Assembly (NCBI GenBank): GCA_963746885.1
Contig: CAVVDM010000006.1
Coordinates: forward strand, 496,001 to 560,000
Length of the DNA: 64,000 nucleotides
Source of the DNA: DATARH01 sp963746885
GTDB taxonomy: Bacteria > Pseudomonadota > Alphaproteobacteria > ATCC43930 > CGMCC-115725
Direction of reading: 5' to 3'
The notes below the pieces were generated by a model. The model worked only from the letters and a program-made list of their open reading frames with translations, was not told the DNA's origin and ran no database searches. Made by a program: the position numbers and the translations under genes. This document shows positions 17,183 to 25,650 of the stretch, one piece after another; the first letter of the stretch is position 1; every line of letters begins with the position of its first letter.

Positions 17183-17204
17183 GGGGCCGCAAATCTGCGG
17201 CCCC
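17183..17204. other. Strong hairpin
   Basis: GGGGCCGCA at 17183-17191 and TGCGGCCCC at 17196-17204 form a perfect 9-bp stem with an AATC loop. No T-run follows on either strand, so it may be a pause or structured RNA element. Just upstream, GGCCGCTATGTTC occurs twice (about 17104 and 17150), each followed by GGATAACG or GAATAACG. Confidence 0.5.
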
Positions 17205-17783
17205 GCTGGCGGCTCTTGACTGGGCGGCCACCAGCGACAGAGCGTGTGCGTTGATTTCACGGGTGACAGCCCGTTGGAAATCAGTTCGGATTGCCGGAAA
17301 CAATCCGAGGCCGAATTGAACGCCACGCCCTTGTGGCACGAGTCGGCAGGCTCCGGCAAGCGCGATCTGATTTCCTTTGGCTGGACCATCCGCGGCGGGT
17401 CGCGCGGGCGGTCGAGGACATTGGCGCGCAACTCGTGACGGGGCGGGGCTACCAAGGGGCGGATGCGAGCCCGAGCGCAGGACGAAAGCCCGAAGCGTGC
17501 ATCCCGGCCGGTCATTCCCGGTCGAAAGTAGCGGGTGACTGCGGCGCGGAATTGGACGACGCCGCGGGCTCAATGCGACGGCTGGCTCCGGCGAGCAAGA
17601 TCGCAGAGAGCGTTGTCCGGCAACTCGCGGGCGGCCGAAGGGCTGGCGCGGGGCTTGTCGGACTATGCTCTTCGCTCAGGCTTCACCAACGAGCACGATG
17701 GTAGGAAAGAAGGTGGAGAACAGGGTTTTAAGTAGCCTCTGCGGCTTTTAGATAACCTCTCATAGGTCAGAATTCAGAAATGG
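17205..17783. other. Island stretch without a supported gene
   Basis: About 580 bases with weak overlapping open frames on both strands and no recognisable product. It ends at the terminator at 17784. Confidence 0.45.
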
Positions 17784-17807
17784 CCCGCCGCGCCCGGCGG
17801 GTTTTTT
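17784..17807 (+). terminator. Rho-independent terminator
   Basis: CCCGCCG, loop CGCC, CGGCGGG, followed by six T. This is a textbook plus-strand terminator and separates the 16405-17128 genes from the next run of small genes. Confidence 0.8.
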
Positions 17808-17923
17808 CGTGCCTGCGGTCATGGCCGCGGCCGGCGGCCGGTTGACCTAGCGGCCGGCCGGCCAATCTGGTAAGGAAGTCATGCGCCGTCGCGAGACGCC
17901 GCTCGCCCTGAGACGGAAGCCCG

Positions 17924-18097
17924 ATGCCGATCGCGCCTGAAATCCGCCAAGCTGTCGCCGATGCCATCCGCGCGCGGCAGGAGTCCGACCGGGCAGTCGC
18001 CGCCCGCTTCAATGTTGCAAGATCGACGGTCGCGACGATCCGCGCCGAGGCCGGAGCCGCCGAGCCGCCGAGCCGCCGCCGCCACGGCTGCCGGTAG
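17924..18097 (+). CDS. Small HTH protein
   Basis: A 57-residue protein: APEIRQAVADAIRARQESDR then AVAARFNVARSTVATIRAEA. The second part fits a helix-turn-helix of the homeodomain-like/RpiR-transposase class. It opens the second run of small island genes after the terminator. It ends two bases before the next start. Confidence 0.5.
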   Translation: MPIAPEIRQAVADAIRARQESDRAVAARFNVARSTVATIRAEAGAAEPPSRRRHGCR

Positions 18098-18099
18098 GT

Positions 18100-18339
18100 G
18101 TGCCCCCACCGGCACTGGTGCAACCGGCGACCGGTTGGCAACTACTCGATGCCTGCGACGCGCTCTTGGAGCGGCTGCGCGCCGCCGGCCTTGGCGCCTT
18201 GGCGGATGTCGCGCCATCTCGCCGGATGCGGCTCGCAAAGGCATTCTGCGGCGCGCTGGGTTGCCCGGTGCCGCGAGGTCAACCTCGCGGGATACCGAAA
18301 CCGCGGCAGCGCGCCGTCGAGCGGGACGCGGCAGAATGA
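18100..18339 (+). CDS. Small hypothetical protein
   Basis: A 79-residue protein starting with GTG. Alanine/leucine-rich helices (LLDACDALLERLRAAGLGAL) precede a basic Pro/Arg tail. The stop overlaps the next start as ATGA. No family is recognised. Confidence 0.45.
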   Translation: MPPPALVQPATGWQLLDACDALLERLRAAGLGALADVAPSRRMRLAKAFCGALGCPVPRGQPRGIPKPRQRAVERDAAE

Positions 18340-18548
18340 ACGCGCCGGCGACGGTGACTGCGCCGCTAATTCGGTGGGCGCTTGCCGCGTCGCCCGCCCT
18401 GACTGCATTCGAGCGGCGCTTTCTGCGTAGCCTTGCCGATCGTGTCGGCGATGCCGGCGAACTGCGGTTGACCGCGCGGCAAGCTGTCATCTGGCGCGAT
18501 GTTGCCGGCAAGGCGTCGCGCTGGCATTCCCGCAGTGTTGCCGCATGA
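18336..18548 (+). CDS. Small hypothetical protein
   Basis: A 70-residue protein linked by ATGA overlaps on both sides. FERRFLRSLADRVGDAGELR and LTARQAVIWRDVAGKA suggest a short helical protein. No family is recognised. Confidence 0.45.
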   Translation: MNAPATVTAPLIRWALAASPALTAFERRFLRSLADRVGDAGELRLTARQAVIWRDVAGKASRWHSRSVAA

Positions 18549-18775
18549 CAACTCCAGAGCAGCACGTTGTCGCAATCGCGGACAAAATCGAGGGGCGTCT
18601 CGGCGTCGATGTCGCGCTGCCGGTCGGTGACATGCTCGCCGAGTTACGCGCCGACGGCGTCACGCTCGACACGATCGAGGCGGCGGCCGTCGTCATCGCC
18701 GGCCGCATCCGGCGGCGGCAACGCCGCGTCGCGCTGTTGCTTGCCGCGGCTCGGGCTGCTGCTGTTGCACCATGA
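18545..18775 (+). CDS. Small hypothetical protein
   Basis: A 76-residue protein starting in an ATGA overlap. It reads VVAIADKIEGRLGVDVALPV then DMLAELRADGVTLDTIEAAA and a basic, then hydrophobic, C terminus. No family is recognised; 261 bases without a gene follow. Confidence 0.45.
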   Translation: MTTPEQHVVAIADKIEGRLGVDVALPVGDMLAELRADGVTLDTIEAAAVVIAGRIRRRQRRVALLLAAARAAAVAP

Positions 18776-19036
18776 TTGCCTGCCACGCGCGCTTGCTGCT
18801 GCGCCATGATGCCTGCCACGCCTGCGGGGAAACTGATGCTATATCAATGGCTTACCCCCCTTATCGTCATTATCTACAACATTCCTACCCACGGGACCGG
18901 TTCAGGCCGCCGCTTGCATCGCGGGGAATAAAGATCGCGGGTCGATCCGCTATTTATCGGCGAGGAAGCGCGAAAAACCACGGTTTTCGTGTTGCCGGGA
19001 GCCGGAAACCCGCAATTTGCTGTTGAGAGGTCCGGG

Positions 19037-19418
19037 ATGGGCTTTCGAGGTCGAAAACCTACACCACCACAAATTCGCCTCGTTACCGGCCGGGCGTCGC
19101 AGGCAATTAAGCCGCGGCAGGATGCTTTTGACGATGACGACAGGCCGATCGCGCCGAAGTGGCTCCGCGGGCGCGCTAAAACGCTATTCGAAGGAAGCGG
19201 CGGCGAATTATTGGCTGCATTCCGTCGATAGCTTTGCCATCGCGGTGTGGGCGAGCCTTGCCGCGGAATTTGCCGCAACGCGCGGCCAGATGTCCGCCGC
19301 CCGAATTTCGCAGTTGCGCCGCGCCGCCGGAGAAATCGGGCTCAATCCTTCTGATCGCGCGCGGGTTGCCGGGCCACCGAAGCCGAAAGCGAGCCCCGCG
19401 GATCGTTTTTTCGAGTGA
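19037..19418 (+). pseudogene. P27-like phage terminase small subunit, frameshifted
   Basis: The first frame gives MGFRGRKPTPPQIRLVTGRA and RPIAPKWLRGRAK, the DNA-binding start typical of P27-family TerS. The frame then breaks at the AAAA run near 19178-19181. Removing one A continues as KEAAANYWLHSVDSFAIAVW and ends LRRAAGEIGLNPSDRARVAG with the usual acidic/Phe tail, matching the P27 C terminus. TerS recognises phage DNA for packaging. No large terminase gene is present in the island. It is either a decayed packaging gene or a sequencing error in a homopolymer. Confidence 0.6.
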
Positions 19419-19425
19419 GGTCGGT

Positions 19426-19680
19426 ATGGGGCAACGTCCTGGTGGTGCTGAGCGGCGCGCGGCGGAAGCCGAGGCCGATCGAGCGCTCGGCGAACTGGTC
19501 GACGCCGCGATCGCGCTTCGCAAGCGGGCCATCGCGACGCGGGGGCTGCGCGATGATCCCGATAAAATCGAGCAGATCGTCGCGGAAATCGGGCGGGCGG
19601 CGCGGGCGGCGCGAGCCGGCGACGGCGATCGGCGCGATGTCGAGGTCGCCCTCGCAAAACTGATCGCGCCGGCCCGCTAA
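19426..19680 (+). CDS. Small helical hypothetical protein
   Basis: An 84-residue protein starting eight bases after the TerS stop: AEADRALGELVDAAIALRKR, then DDPDKIEQIVAEIGRAARAA. It is highly charged and alpha-helical in character. No family is recognised. Confidence 0.5.
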   Translation: MGQRPGGAERRAAEAEADRALGELVDAAIALRKRAIATRGLRDDPDKIEQIVAEIGRAARAARAGDGDRRDVEVALAKLIAPAR

Positions 19681-19685
19681 GCCCG

Positions 19686-20057
19686 GTGTGCCTCCTGCGA
19701 GACGCGCTGATCGCGGATGCGCGCCGCGGTGATCCCGTCGCGGTCGAGCGACTTGTTGCCCTGGTGCCGGAGCGACTGCCGGCCGCGGTTGTTCGGCGGG
19801 AGCGCGACGCCGCCATCGCCGAGCTTGCGGCCGAGCTTCGCGCCGTCGCTCCGGGCCGCAGCAACCGCGCCATCGCCGCCCTTCTCGCGGTCGCCGGCGA
19901 GCGCATCGCCGCCGGTCATGCTGGGCTGCCGGCGGGCCAATTCGAGTGGCTGAGCGGCGCCGAGCGCGGCGAGGTCGCGGGCCGCGTCCGGTCGATCGCG
20001 TCATGGTGCGGCTGTTGGCCAAAACGGCGCCGGATCGAGGCGGTGATCCGCGCATGA
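19686..20057 (+). CDS. Hypothetical protein
   Basis: A 123-residue Ala/Arg-rich protein starting with GTG five bases after the previous stop. RERDAAIAELAAELRAVAPG then SNRAIAALLAVAGERIAAGH suggest helical repeats. No family is recognised; about 210 bases without a gene follow. Confidence 0.45.
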   Translation: MCLLRDALIADARRGDPVAVERLVALVPERLPAAVVRRERDAAIAELAAELRAVAPGRSNRAIAALLAVAGERIAAGHAGLPAGQFEWLSGAERGEVAGRVRSIASWCGCWPKRRRIEAVIRA

Positions 20058-20269
20058 TCGGCGAGCGTCGGCGGCGGCGAATTAGGTCCCGCCGTATGAC
20101 CTAATTCCGGCTTCTCCCGCGGTCGCAGCGTGGAACCACGGAAAAGAGGTTGGCGAGCGTCGGCGCCGCTTCCGCTTGGCCAGGGCGTGTCGTCGCGAGG
20201 TCTTGTGATTGCGCGGCAGGCCGGGCGATGGGTCGCGCATCGTCGATCGTCTCTTGGAAAGGCCGCTGC

Positions 20270-20905
20270 ATGTTCGTCGCTCGTCGCAGGCCCGCGCATG
20301 TCGAAGCCGCTGCCGCCGCCGCCGAAAAGCCGCCGGCTGCTGTACGCCGCGCCGTGTTCTTTGCCGGCGGCGTCGCGGCGCCTGGCGCTGACCTGGCCGC
20401 GATCGAGCCGGCGCTGGCCCGGCTCGCCGATGTGGTGACACGGCTTGGCCGCCCGGCCGGGTTGCGCAATGCCGAGGCGAAGTTGCGGGCAATCCGCGCC
20501 GGCCGCGAGGCGCTGGCCGCTGAGCGATCGGCGGCGGCGTTGGCGGCGCGGCAGGCCGAAGGCAGAGGAACCGGCGAAAGCGGCAAGCTGGCCGCGATCG
20601 AGCGGCGATTGCGGGAAGCCGATCGCGAGGTCGCCCGCGGCCTTGTTGTATTGCAAGCCGAGCGCGAGAAATTCGAGCCGGCGCTTGCCGCGGCGGTGGC
20701 GCCATCAGTCCGCGAGGCCGCGCAAGTGGTCGCCGAGGCCGTCGCGATGCTGGGGCAAGCCGCCGTGCTGCTGCGCGAGGTCGATAGGGCAACGGTCGCG
20801 CAAGGCCATCGCCGGTTGCATCGGCTCGGCATCGCGGCGCTCGGGGCCGGGCTTGCAAGCCTCGCCGGTGAGGCTCGCCGCTTGCTTGGCGGCGATGATG
20901 GTTGA
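20270..20905 (+). CDS. Coiled-coil hypothetical protein
   Basis: A 211-residue protein with long amphipathic helices (IEPALARLADVVTRLG, NAEAKLRAIRAGREALAAER, AAIERRLREADREVARGLVV). It probably forms a coiled coil and has a short C-terminal hydrophobic segment (LGIAALGAGLASLAG). The ATG at 20270 has GGAAAGG upstream. It overlaps the protease gene by 11 bases, so the two are probably co-translated. A scaffold-like partner of the protease would fit phage head modules, but this is inference. Confidence 0.5.
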   Translation: MFVARRRPAHVEAAAAAAEKPPAAVRRAVFFAGGVAAPGADLAAIEPALARLADVVTRLGRPAGLRNAEAKLRAIRAGREALAAERSAAALAARQAEGRGTGESGKLAAIERRLREADREVARGLVVLQAEREKFEPALAAAVAPSVREAAQVVAEAVAMLGQAAVLLREVDRATVAQGHRRLHRLGIAALGAGLASLAGEARRLLGGDDG

Positions 20906-21668
20906 CGCCCGCAACGCTTTCCTTCGCCGCCTGGATGTTATCGGCGAGGTCGACGCCGAGACGGTCGAGCGGGTCCGGCGGCATCTGGGTCGCGCCGGTG
21001 CGAGCCGCCCGATTGATCTATATGTCAACACGCCCGGCGGCGATGCTGCCGCGGCCCGGCGCATCTGCGCGATGCTGGCTGCCCGGCCCGGCGCTGTCCA
21101 TGCCGTCGCCCAGCATGCCGCAAGCGGCGGCGCACTGATTTGGTTGGCGTCGACGACGCGGGTCGCCGCCGGCCCGGTCCTGTTTCATGCCGCGAGGCTG
21201 TTCGCTGCCGGCGACGTGCATTTTGCCTGCGCTGGCTCGCCCGCCTATGCCGCCGCCTGTCGCCGGGTTGATGAATGGCAGGTCGAGTGGATCGCGGCTC
21301 GGCTCGGCTGGCATCGCGCTGCGGCGCGCGCGCTGATCGCGGCGGGCGAGGTCATGCTACCGCCTACGGTCGAGCGCGCCGGCTTGCTGGTGCCCTACGT
21401 CGAGGTCGCGTCGCGACTTGAGACTTCGAGATCGCCTTGCCGGTGTCGGCGCCCGCCTCGCCGCCCGCGAGCGGCAGCCCTGGAGGGCGGCCCGATGACG
21501 GATGAGCAAATCGCGGCGGCCTTGACGCTGGCCGCGGCGGCTGCGAGCCAAGGGGAGGAACGCCTCGCCGTGGCGCTGATCGGCCGGGTGCTGATCGAGG
21601 CGTGCCACCAGCTCGGCGAGATAGAGGCGCGGCTGCGAGCGTTGGAAAATGGGGGCAAAGATGGCTGA
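20895..21668 (+). CDS. ClpP-like serine protease (prohead-protease-like)
   Basis: As read, 257 residues. Residues 35-130 have the ClpP/crotonase fold signature: PIDLYVNTPGGDAAAARR, AASGGALIWLAS with the likely nucleophile Ser77, and VLFHAARLFA with the likely catalytic His98. Phages of HK97 type use such enzymes to mature capsids. After about residue 175 the frame turns into an Arg/Pro-rich stretch. A shifted frame there reads RLAGVGARLAARERQPWRAA and stops in an ATGA overlap at 21495. The original gene therefore probably ended at 21498 and the last part (from MTDEQIAAALTLAAAAA) is a separate small gene. Confidence 0.55.
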   Translation: MMVDARNAFLRRLDVIGEVDAETVERVRRHLGRAGASRPIDLYVNTPGGDAAAARRICAMLAARPGAVHAVAQHAASGGALIWLASTTRVAAGPVLFHAARLFAAGDVHFACAGSPAYAAACRRVDEWQVEWIAARLGWHRAAARALIAAGEVMLPPTVERAGLLVPYVEVASRLETSRSPCRCRRPPRRPRAAALEGGPMTDEQIAAALTLAAAAASQGEERLAVALIGRVLIEACHQLGEIEARLRALENGGKDG

Positions 21669-21864
21669 GTTGCAGGCAAGGGCAGCGCAATCGAGGCCGG
21701 AGCCGCCGGATCGCTCGCCCTTGGACCCCAAGAGGCCGCTGGGCTGCATCGTCCGGCTGGTCGGCGCCTTGGCGACGTTGCTACCGCAGATGGACAAGCG
21801 GCTGACTGCGGAAATCGCGGAACTGCGCCAGCGTGTGGCGGCGCTGGAACGCCGCGCCGAATAG
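21661..21864 (+). CDS. Small hypothetical protein with C-terminal coiled coil
   Basis: A 67-residue protein overlapping the previous stop. VRLVGALATLLPQMDKRLTA then IAELRQRVAALERRAE forms a heptad-like end. No family is recognised. Confidence 0.5.
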   Translation: MAELQARAAQSRPEPPDRSPLDPKRPLGCIVRLVGALATLLPQMDKRLTAEIAELRQRVAALERRAE

Positions 21865-22068
21865 CGCAAATCGGTCTGGCCGAGCCGGCGGGGGGAAGGA
21901 CGCGCCCGCGATTCGGCTGGGATAAGACGGTGAGTGCCCGCCCGGTTGGGCAAAAACCCCGTCGATCAGCGGCGCGTTAAACCCTTCGCGCGCGCGGCTG
22001 GTGTTCCTCTGGGCCGCCCGGTCGTGGTTGCTGCTGCGCCGGGCGGTTTCGGTTTATCATGCCCGCCC

Positions 22069-22644
22069 ATGATGCCGGAAGCCGAAACTGGAGTCGTGGC
22101 CGCCCTGGCCGCCGAGGTCGCCACCTCGGAGCGAGGCGGTGAAGCTATCGCCGCCCTGCGCAGCAAACTTTGCATGATGGGGTGGCCATTTCCGGCCGCC
22201 GATCAGGCCGCGCGCGCCGCCGTCGCCGCTCCCGCCCCCCGCAATTTCACCGCTGGCGAGCGCGGCCGGCCGCGGCGCCGCTGGCGCTGCGATGTTCTCG
22301 CGGAGCCGCCGCTCTGCTGCGCCTGCGGGAAGCCGATTGAGGGCGCGCGAGGCCGCAATCGGCGCTGGTGCGATGCCCGCTGCCAGCGCGTTGGGCTTAA
22401 CGAGCGCGGCGCCGTGTACCGATGCCGCCATTGCGGGGTTGTTTTCCGTCGCCGCGTCGCCGGCCCGACGCCGCTTTGCTGTTCGAGGGCGTGCAATCAG
22501 CGTCATCGGGCGGCGCTGCGGCGGCAGGCAATTGCTGACTACCTCGCCCGGCATCCCGGCGAGTCGATACGCGGCGCCGCGCTCGCCCTGCGCGCCGGTC
22601 GCGGGCTTGTTGCGGAGATACGATCCGATGCCGTCCGATCTTGA
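22069..22644 (+). CDS. Cysteine-rich zinc-finger-like hypothetical protein
   Basis: A 191-residue protein. The middle carries three cysteine groups: CCACGKPIEGA then RRWCDARCQRVG, YRCRHCGVVF, and CCSRACNQRHR. Together they look like two or three zinc-binding modules of FCS/ribbon type. The N terminus is acidic and helical. It overlaps the next start by 17 bases. A nucleic-acid-binding role is likely from composition but unproven; no family is named. Confidence 0.55.
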   Translation: MMPEAETGVVAALAAEVATSERGGEAIAALRSKLCMMGWPFPAADQAARAAVAAPAPRNFTAGERGRPRRRWRCDVLAEPPLCCACGKPIEGARGRNRRWCDARCQRVGLNERGAVYRCRHCGVVFRRRVAGPTPLCCSRACNQRHRAALRRQAIADYLARHPGESIRGAALALRAGRGLVAEIRSDAVRS

Positions 22645-22936
22645 GGTCGCCGCCCTGGCCGCGGCAATGCGCGGCGCGCCGCGCCGAGCCACGCCTGCCC
22701 CGCCTTGCCATGCGCTCGCGGCCGAGGCCGCCGCGGGTCGCCTCGAAATTATCGCGCACCGTCGCACGCGACAAGGTGCGGCGCCGCCTTCGCCGGGGAA
22801 GCGAGGCGGCGCCGCAAGTGCCCGGCTTGATAGTTGGGGAGCCTCGCCGGGTCGCGCCGCAGGGCTGGGCCCCTCGCGAGACGATCGGGGCGGTGCTGCG
22901 CGAAGTCTCGCCGGAATGCCCGCCTGTGTCCACCAT
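22628..22936 (+). pseudogene. Hypothetical gene truncated by an ISNCY-type element
   Basis: Starts MPSDLEVAALAAAMRGAPRR inside the previous gene. After about residue 40 another frame looks more protein-like (SRTVARDKVRRRLRRGSEAA, then WAPRETIGAVLREVSPECPP), so a frameshift is possible. Both frames are cut at about 22937 by the transposon end. Beyond the element, 24481-24503 reads AYTRRQA and stop, which could be its displaced 3' end. Confidence 0.35.
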
Positions 22937-24480
22937 TTAGAGATGTCACTGGTTCTGCCATTTAGAAATGTCACTGTTGCCGGTTCGGGCGGCGGGCGGG
23001 CGTGGAGCCTGTGCGAAGCGCAGCGGCCGAGCGACGCCCGTCGCACTGCGCTGCCGCGTCACCGGTTGTTTTACCGAGCGAGCGACAGCTCGCTCGGCTC
23101 GTAGGGAAAATCTCAGCCGACTTTGAATAGACGCGCGTCACGCTGATCGCGGCGGCGGGGTGCTGATCGGCTACGCGTCTCCGCCCGTGCAATCTGCTGC
23201 TCGCGGATGACGGCGAGAGCGGCGCCGAGCCGCTTGTTCTCGACAATCGCGCCCTGCGAGACCTGGCGCAGCTTGTCGAAGGTGCGGTAGGCCAACTCGA
23301 CGCCCTTGTAGCGGATCGACAGCCGGCCGTCCGGCTGATCGACCACCGTCACCCGCTTGCCGATCGCCGCCTTGGCCGGGTCGCTCGGCTCCAGAATGAA
23401 GATCACCTTGTCGTACTGGAGGGTCAGCGCCCGCGACAGCGTGCGCTCCTCCTTCCAGGCGAAGGCATCTTCCAGATCGTCGCTCTCGCGCAGCGGCCGG
23501 TGCAGGTCTTTGCCGTTCGCCGGCGGCTTGGCAAAGCGCGTGTTGTAGTTGGCCATGAACGCCGGCAGGAGGGTATTCCCATCGGCCAGGCTGGATGCCC
23601 CGGCGAGCCGAAGCTCCTTGACCAGCCGGTCCTGCAAGGTCTTGTGCGCGCGCTCGACCCGGCCCTTGGCCTGGCTCGAATTGGCGCAGATGATGTCGAT
23701 GTTGAGCGCGTCGAGCGCGCGCCCGAACTGGGTCATGCCGTCGCCGCCAAGGGCGCCCGTCTGATTGACCCGAAAGACGCCGTGTTTGTCGCTGTAGAGC
23801 GCAACCGGCTTGCCCCAGGCTTCCAGATAGGCGCGGGTCGCATGGAAATAGGCGAACGTCGACTCGCTCTCCACAAACCGTAGATGCATCAGCCGGCTGG
23901 TCGCGTCGTCGATGAATACGAGCAGCGTGCATTGCGGCCCGCGATCCTCAAACCACCAATGCTCACAACCGTCGACCTGCACCAGTTCACCGGCGCATTC
24001 GCGCCGGTGGCGGGGCTGATGAACACGCTTCAGGCGCTGCTTGCGATCGAGCCACAGCCCGTCCGCGATCATCCAAAGGCGAAGGGTCTCGCGGCCGAGA
24101 ACGATCCCGTGCAGCTCGCCCAGCTTCTCGGCCGCCAAAGTCGGGCCGAAATCCCAGTAGCGCTCGCGAATGATCGCCAGCGCCTCAATGCGAACCGCCG
24201 CGGGCTTACCTCGGTTGCCGGGGCGACCACGGCGCTTCGATATCAGACCCGCCGCACCCTCGGCTCGATAGGCCCCCAACAGCCGGAATACCTGACGCCG
24301 CTCAAGACCCAACAGTTGCGCCGCCGCCGTGGTCGTCAGCCGTCGCTGATCCAAGTCCCGCAGCACCTCAAGCCGTCCAAGCTCTCCATTGCTCATCAGC
24401 TGTACCGTCACCCCAAACACCCTCCCGAAAATCCCCGGGGAGTGTCATTTCTATCTGGCAGAGGGGTGACATTTTAATCG
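22937..24480 (-). mobile_element. ISNCY-type insertion sequence
   Basis: A 1.5-kb element with one intact DDE transposase. Imperfect terminal inverted repeats of about 33 bases lie at 22943-22975 and 24441-24472. Each carries two ATGTCAC motifs and a central CTGCCA: left ATGTCAC-N3-TCTGCCA-N2-TAGAAATGTCACT, and its complement on the right. It interrupts the 3' end of the small-gene run and separates it from the XRE regulator. Confidence 0.75.
23113..24396 (-). CDS. ISNCY-family transposase
   Basis: A 427-residue transposase. The N-terminal HTH region RRLTTTAAAQLLGLERRQVF is followed by an rve integrase core. The core has DGCEHWWFEDRGPQ (first Asp), FIDDATSRLMHLRF, ALYSDKHGVFRVN (second Asp) and NSSQAKGRVERAHKTLQ (Glu). 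The C-terminal beta domain contains RYKGVELAYRTFDKLRQV. It has full length and no stop, so it is probably functional. The start MSNGELGRLEVL at 24396 is the usual family start; an upstream GTG is possible. Confidence 0.9.
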   Translation of the reverse strand: MSNGELGRLEVLRDLDQRRLTTTAAAQLLGLERRQVFRLLGAYRAEGAAGLISKRRGRPGNRGKPAAVRIEALAIIRERYWDFGPTLAAEKLGELHGIVLGRETLRLWMIADGLWLDRKQRLKRVHQPRHRRECAGELVQVDGCEHWWFEDRGPQCTLLVFIDDATSRLMHLRFVESESTFAYFHATRAYLEAWGKPVALYSDKHGVFRVNQTGALGGDGMTQFGRALDALNIDIICANSSQAKGRVERAHKTLQDRLVKELRLAGASSLADGNTLLPAFMANYNTRFAKPPANGKDLHRPLRESDDLEDAFAWKEERTLSRALTLQYDKVIFILEPSDPAKAAIGKRVTVVDQPDGRLSIRYKGVELAYRTFDKLRQVSQGAIVENKRLGAALAVIREQQIARAETRSRSAPRRRDQRDARLFKVG

Positions 24481-24582
24481 GGCGCCTACACCCGCCGCCA
24501 AGCATAACCAGCCTTACGGAAAATCACTGCGCCGGTCGGCCCTGAAGCACTGTGTGAGCACCAGCATCCTCGATGGATGCCG

Positions 24583-24603
24583 AATGTCCCATAAAGGGAC
24601 ATT
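24583..24603. promoter_or_regulatory. Perfect palindrome, candidate operator O1
   Basis: AATGTCCC, ATAAA, GGGACATT: an 8-bp perfect inverted repeat with a 5-base spacer, 114 bases upstream of the XRE gene. The same GGGACATT half-site recurs at 24684. Confidence 0.6.
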
Positions 24604-24683
24604 CCTGCGCGATGTTTGGCTGCATTTTATACCGAAATTTCCCTATATGTCCACTTTCAATGCTAATTGAAATAGCTATTTTA

Positions 24684-24700
24684 GGGACATTGTTCGTCCC
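24684..24700. promoter_or_regulatory. Second inverted repeat, candidate operator O2
   Basis: GGGAC, ATTGTTC, GTCCC, 17 bases upstream of the XRE start and overlapping the probable promoter and leader. It shares the GGGACATT half-site with O1. A further half-site ATGTCCAC lies near 24646. Confidence 0.5.
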
Positions 24701-24716
24701 GAAGGGAGCCATTGCT

Positions 24717-25637
24717 ATGGTACAAACAGTTGACCCCGAACGCCTCAGGCAGGTTCGGATCATGCGCCGGCTAAGCCGGGAGGCGTTGGCAACCAAGGCT
24801 AAGCTGACTGCGAAGACGATATCTCGCCTTGAAAAAGGCGACGAAGCTAAGCCGATCCGTCAGGCAAACCTAGAGCGTTTGGCGAAAGCGTTGGACTTCG
24901 CTGTCGGCGTCCTGACTGGTGAAGAGCCGATGCCTTCGGTGGCCGGGCACCTCGGTTCGGCTGCCGAGGAAGCTGCCTACCAGCTTAACGTCCGCGTTGA
25001 CGGGGCAGTCCGCAACGCATTCGAATTGGCGGCTCGGCGGTACGGCGTTTCGGTCTCGAAAATTGCTACGCTTGCGCCGCTTCTGTTCGTGATCCTCGCC
25101 GAAGCAAGCTTGAAACATCGAAGCAAGAACGTGGCAGAATGCCAGAATAAATACGATGAGTATTTGGAAGCGAAATCGCAAATTCCCTATCATATCCCTG
25201 TATACGAACTCGGCTCTGAGATCGGGGCGGAAGAACACTCAATTAGGATAAACGATATCTTCGGGCGAACTCTTTGGAACACTGCGCCGGATAATTGGGA
25301 CAGAAACAACCCGTTTGCTACCTATCTGCAAGCACTGACGGCGGGCCGGGATAACATCATCAAGATCGGCGCCATCGGGCCGAAGTCGACTGACTATCGG
25401 GTCTGCCGGTTGGAGGCTGTCGGGTTGGCGGGGGATGAGTTTGCCGAGGCGCTTCTAGACGGCGAGGTCCCGATCCATCGCATGACGCGCGAAGTCGAGT
25501 CTGGCGCTGTGACGGAACGCATCGAATGGATGCGCCAGCACAAAACCTCGGTGGTCAAAGTGGCGGAAGAGCCGCCCCATGACGTGCCGGAACGTCCTCC
25601 CATCGACCCCTCCTTAGTCATCGACATAGAGCTTTGA
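24717..25637 (+). CDS. XRE-family transcriptional regulator with large C-terminal domain
   Basis: A 306-residue protein. Residues 8-60 form a Cro/CI-type helix-turn-helix (VRIMRRLSREALATKAKLTA then KTISRLEKGDEAKPIRQANL). The following 240 residues match no domain I know; they include an Arc-like-looking DGAVRNAFELAARRYGVSVS stretch. GAAGGGAG lies nine bases before the ATG. Two palindromes upstream are good candidates for autoregulation. Thirteen bases separate it from the DUF4258 gene. Codon use is more AT-rich than the chromosome, consistent with transfer. Confidence 0.8.
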   Translation: MVQTVDPERLRQVRIMRRLSREALATKAKLTAKTISRLEKGDEAKPIRQANLERLAKALDFAVGVLTGEEPMPSVAGHLGSAAEEAAYQLNVRVDGAVRNAFELAARRYGVSVSKIATLAPLLFVILAEASLKHRSKNVAECQNKYDEYLEAKSQIPYHIPVYELGSEIGAEEHSIRINDIFGRTLWNTAPDNWDRNNPFATYLQALTAGRDNIIKIGAIGPKSTDYRVCRLEAVGLAGDEFAEALLDGEVPIHRMTREVESGAVTERIEWMRQHKTSVVKVAEEPPHDVPERPPIDPSLVIDIEL

Positions 25638-25650
25638 CCGGGGGAGAGCC

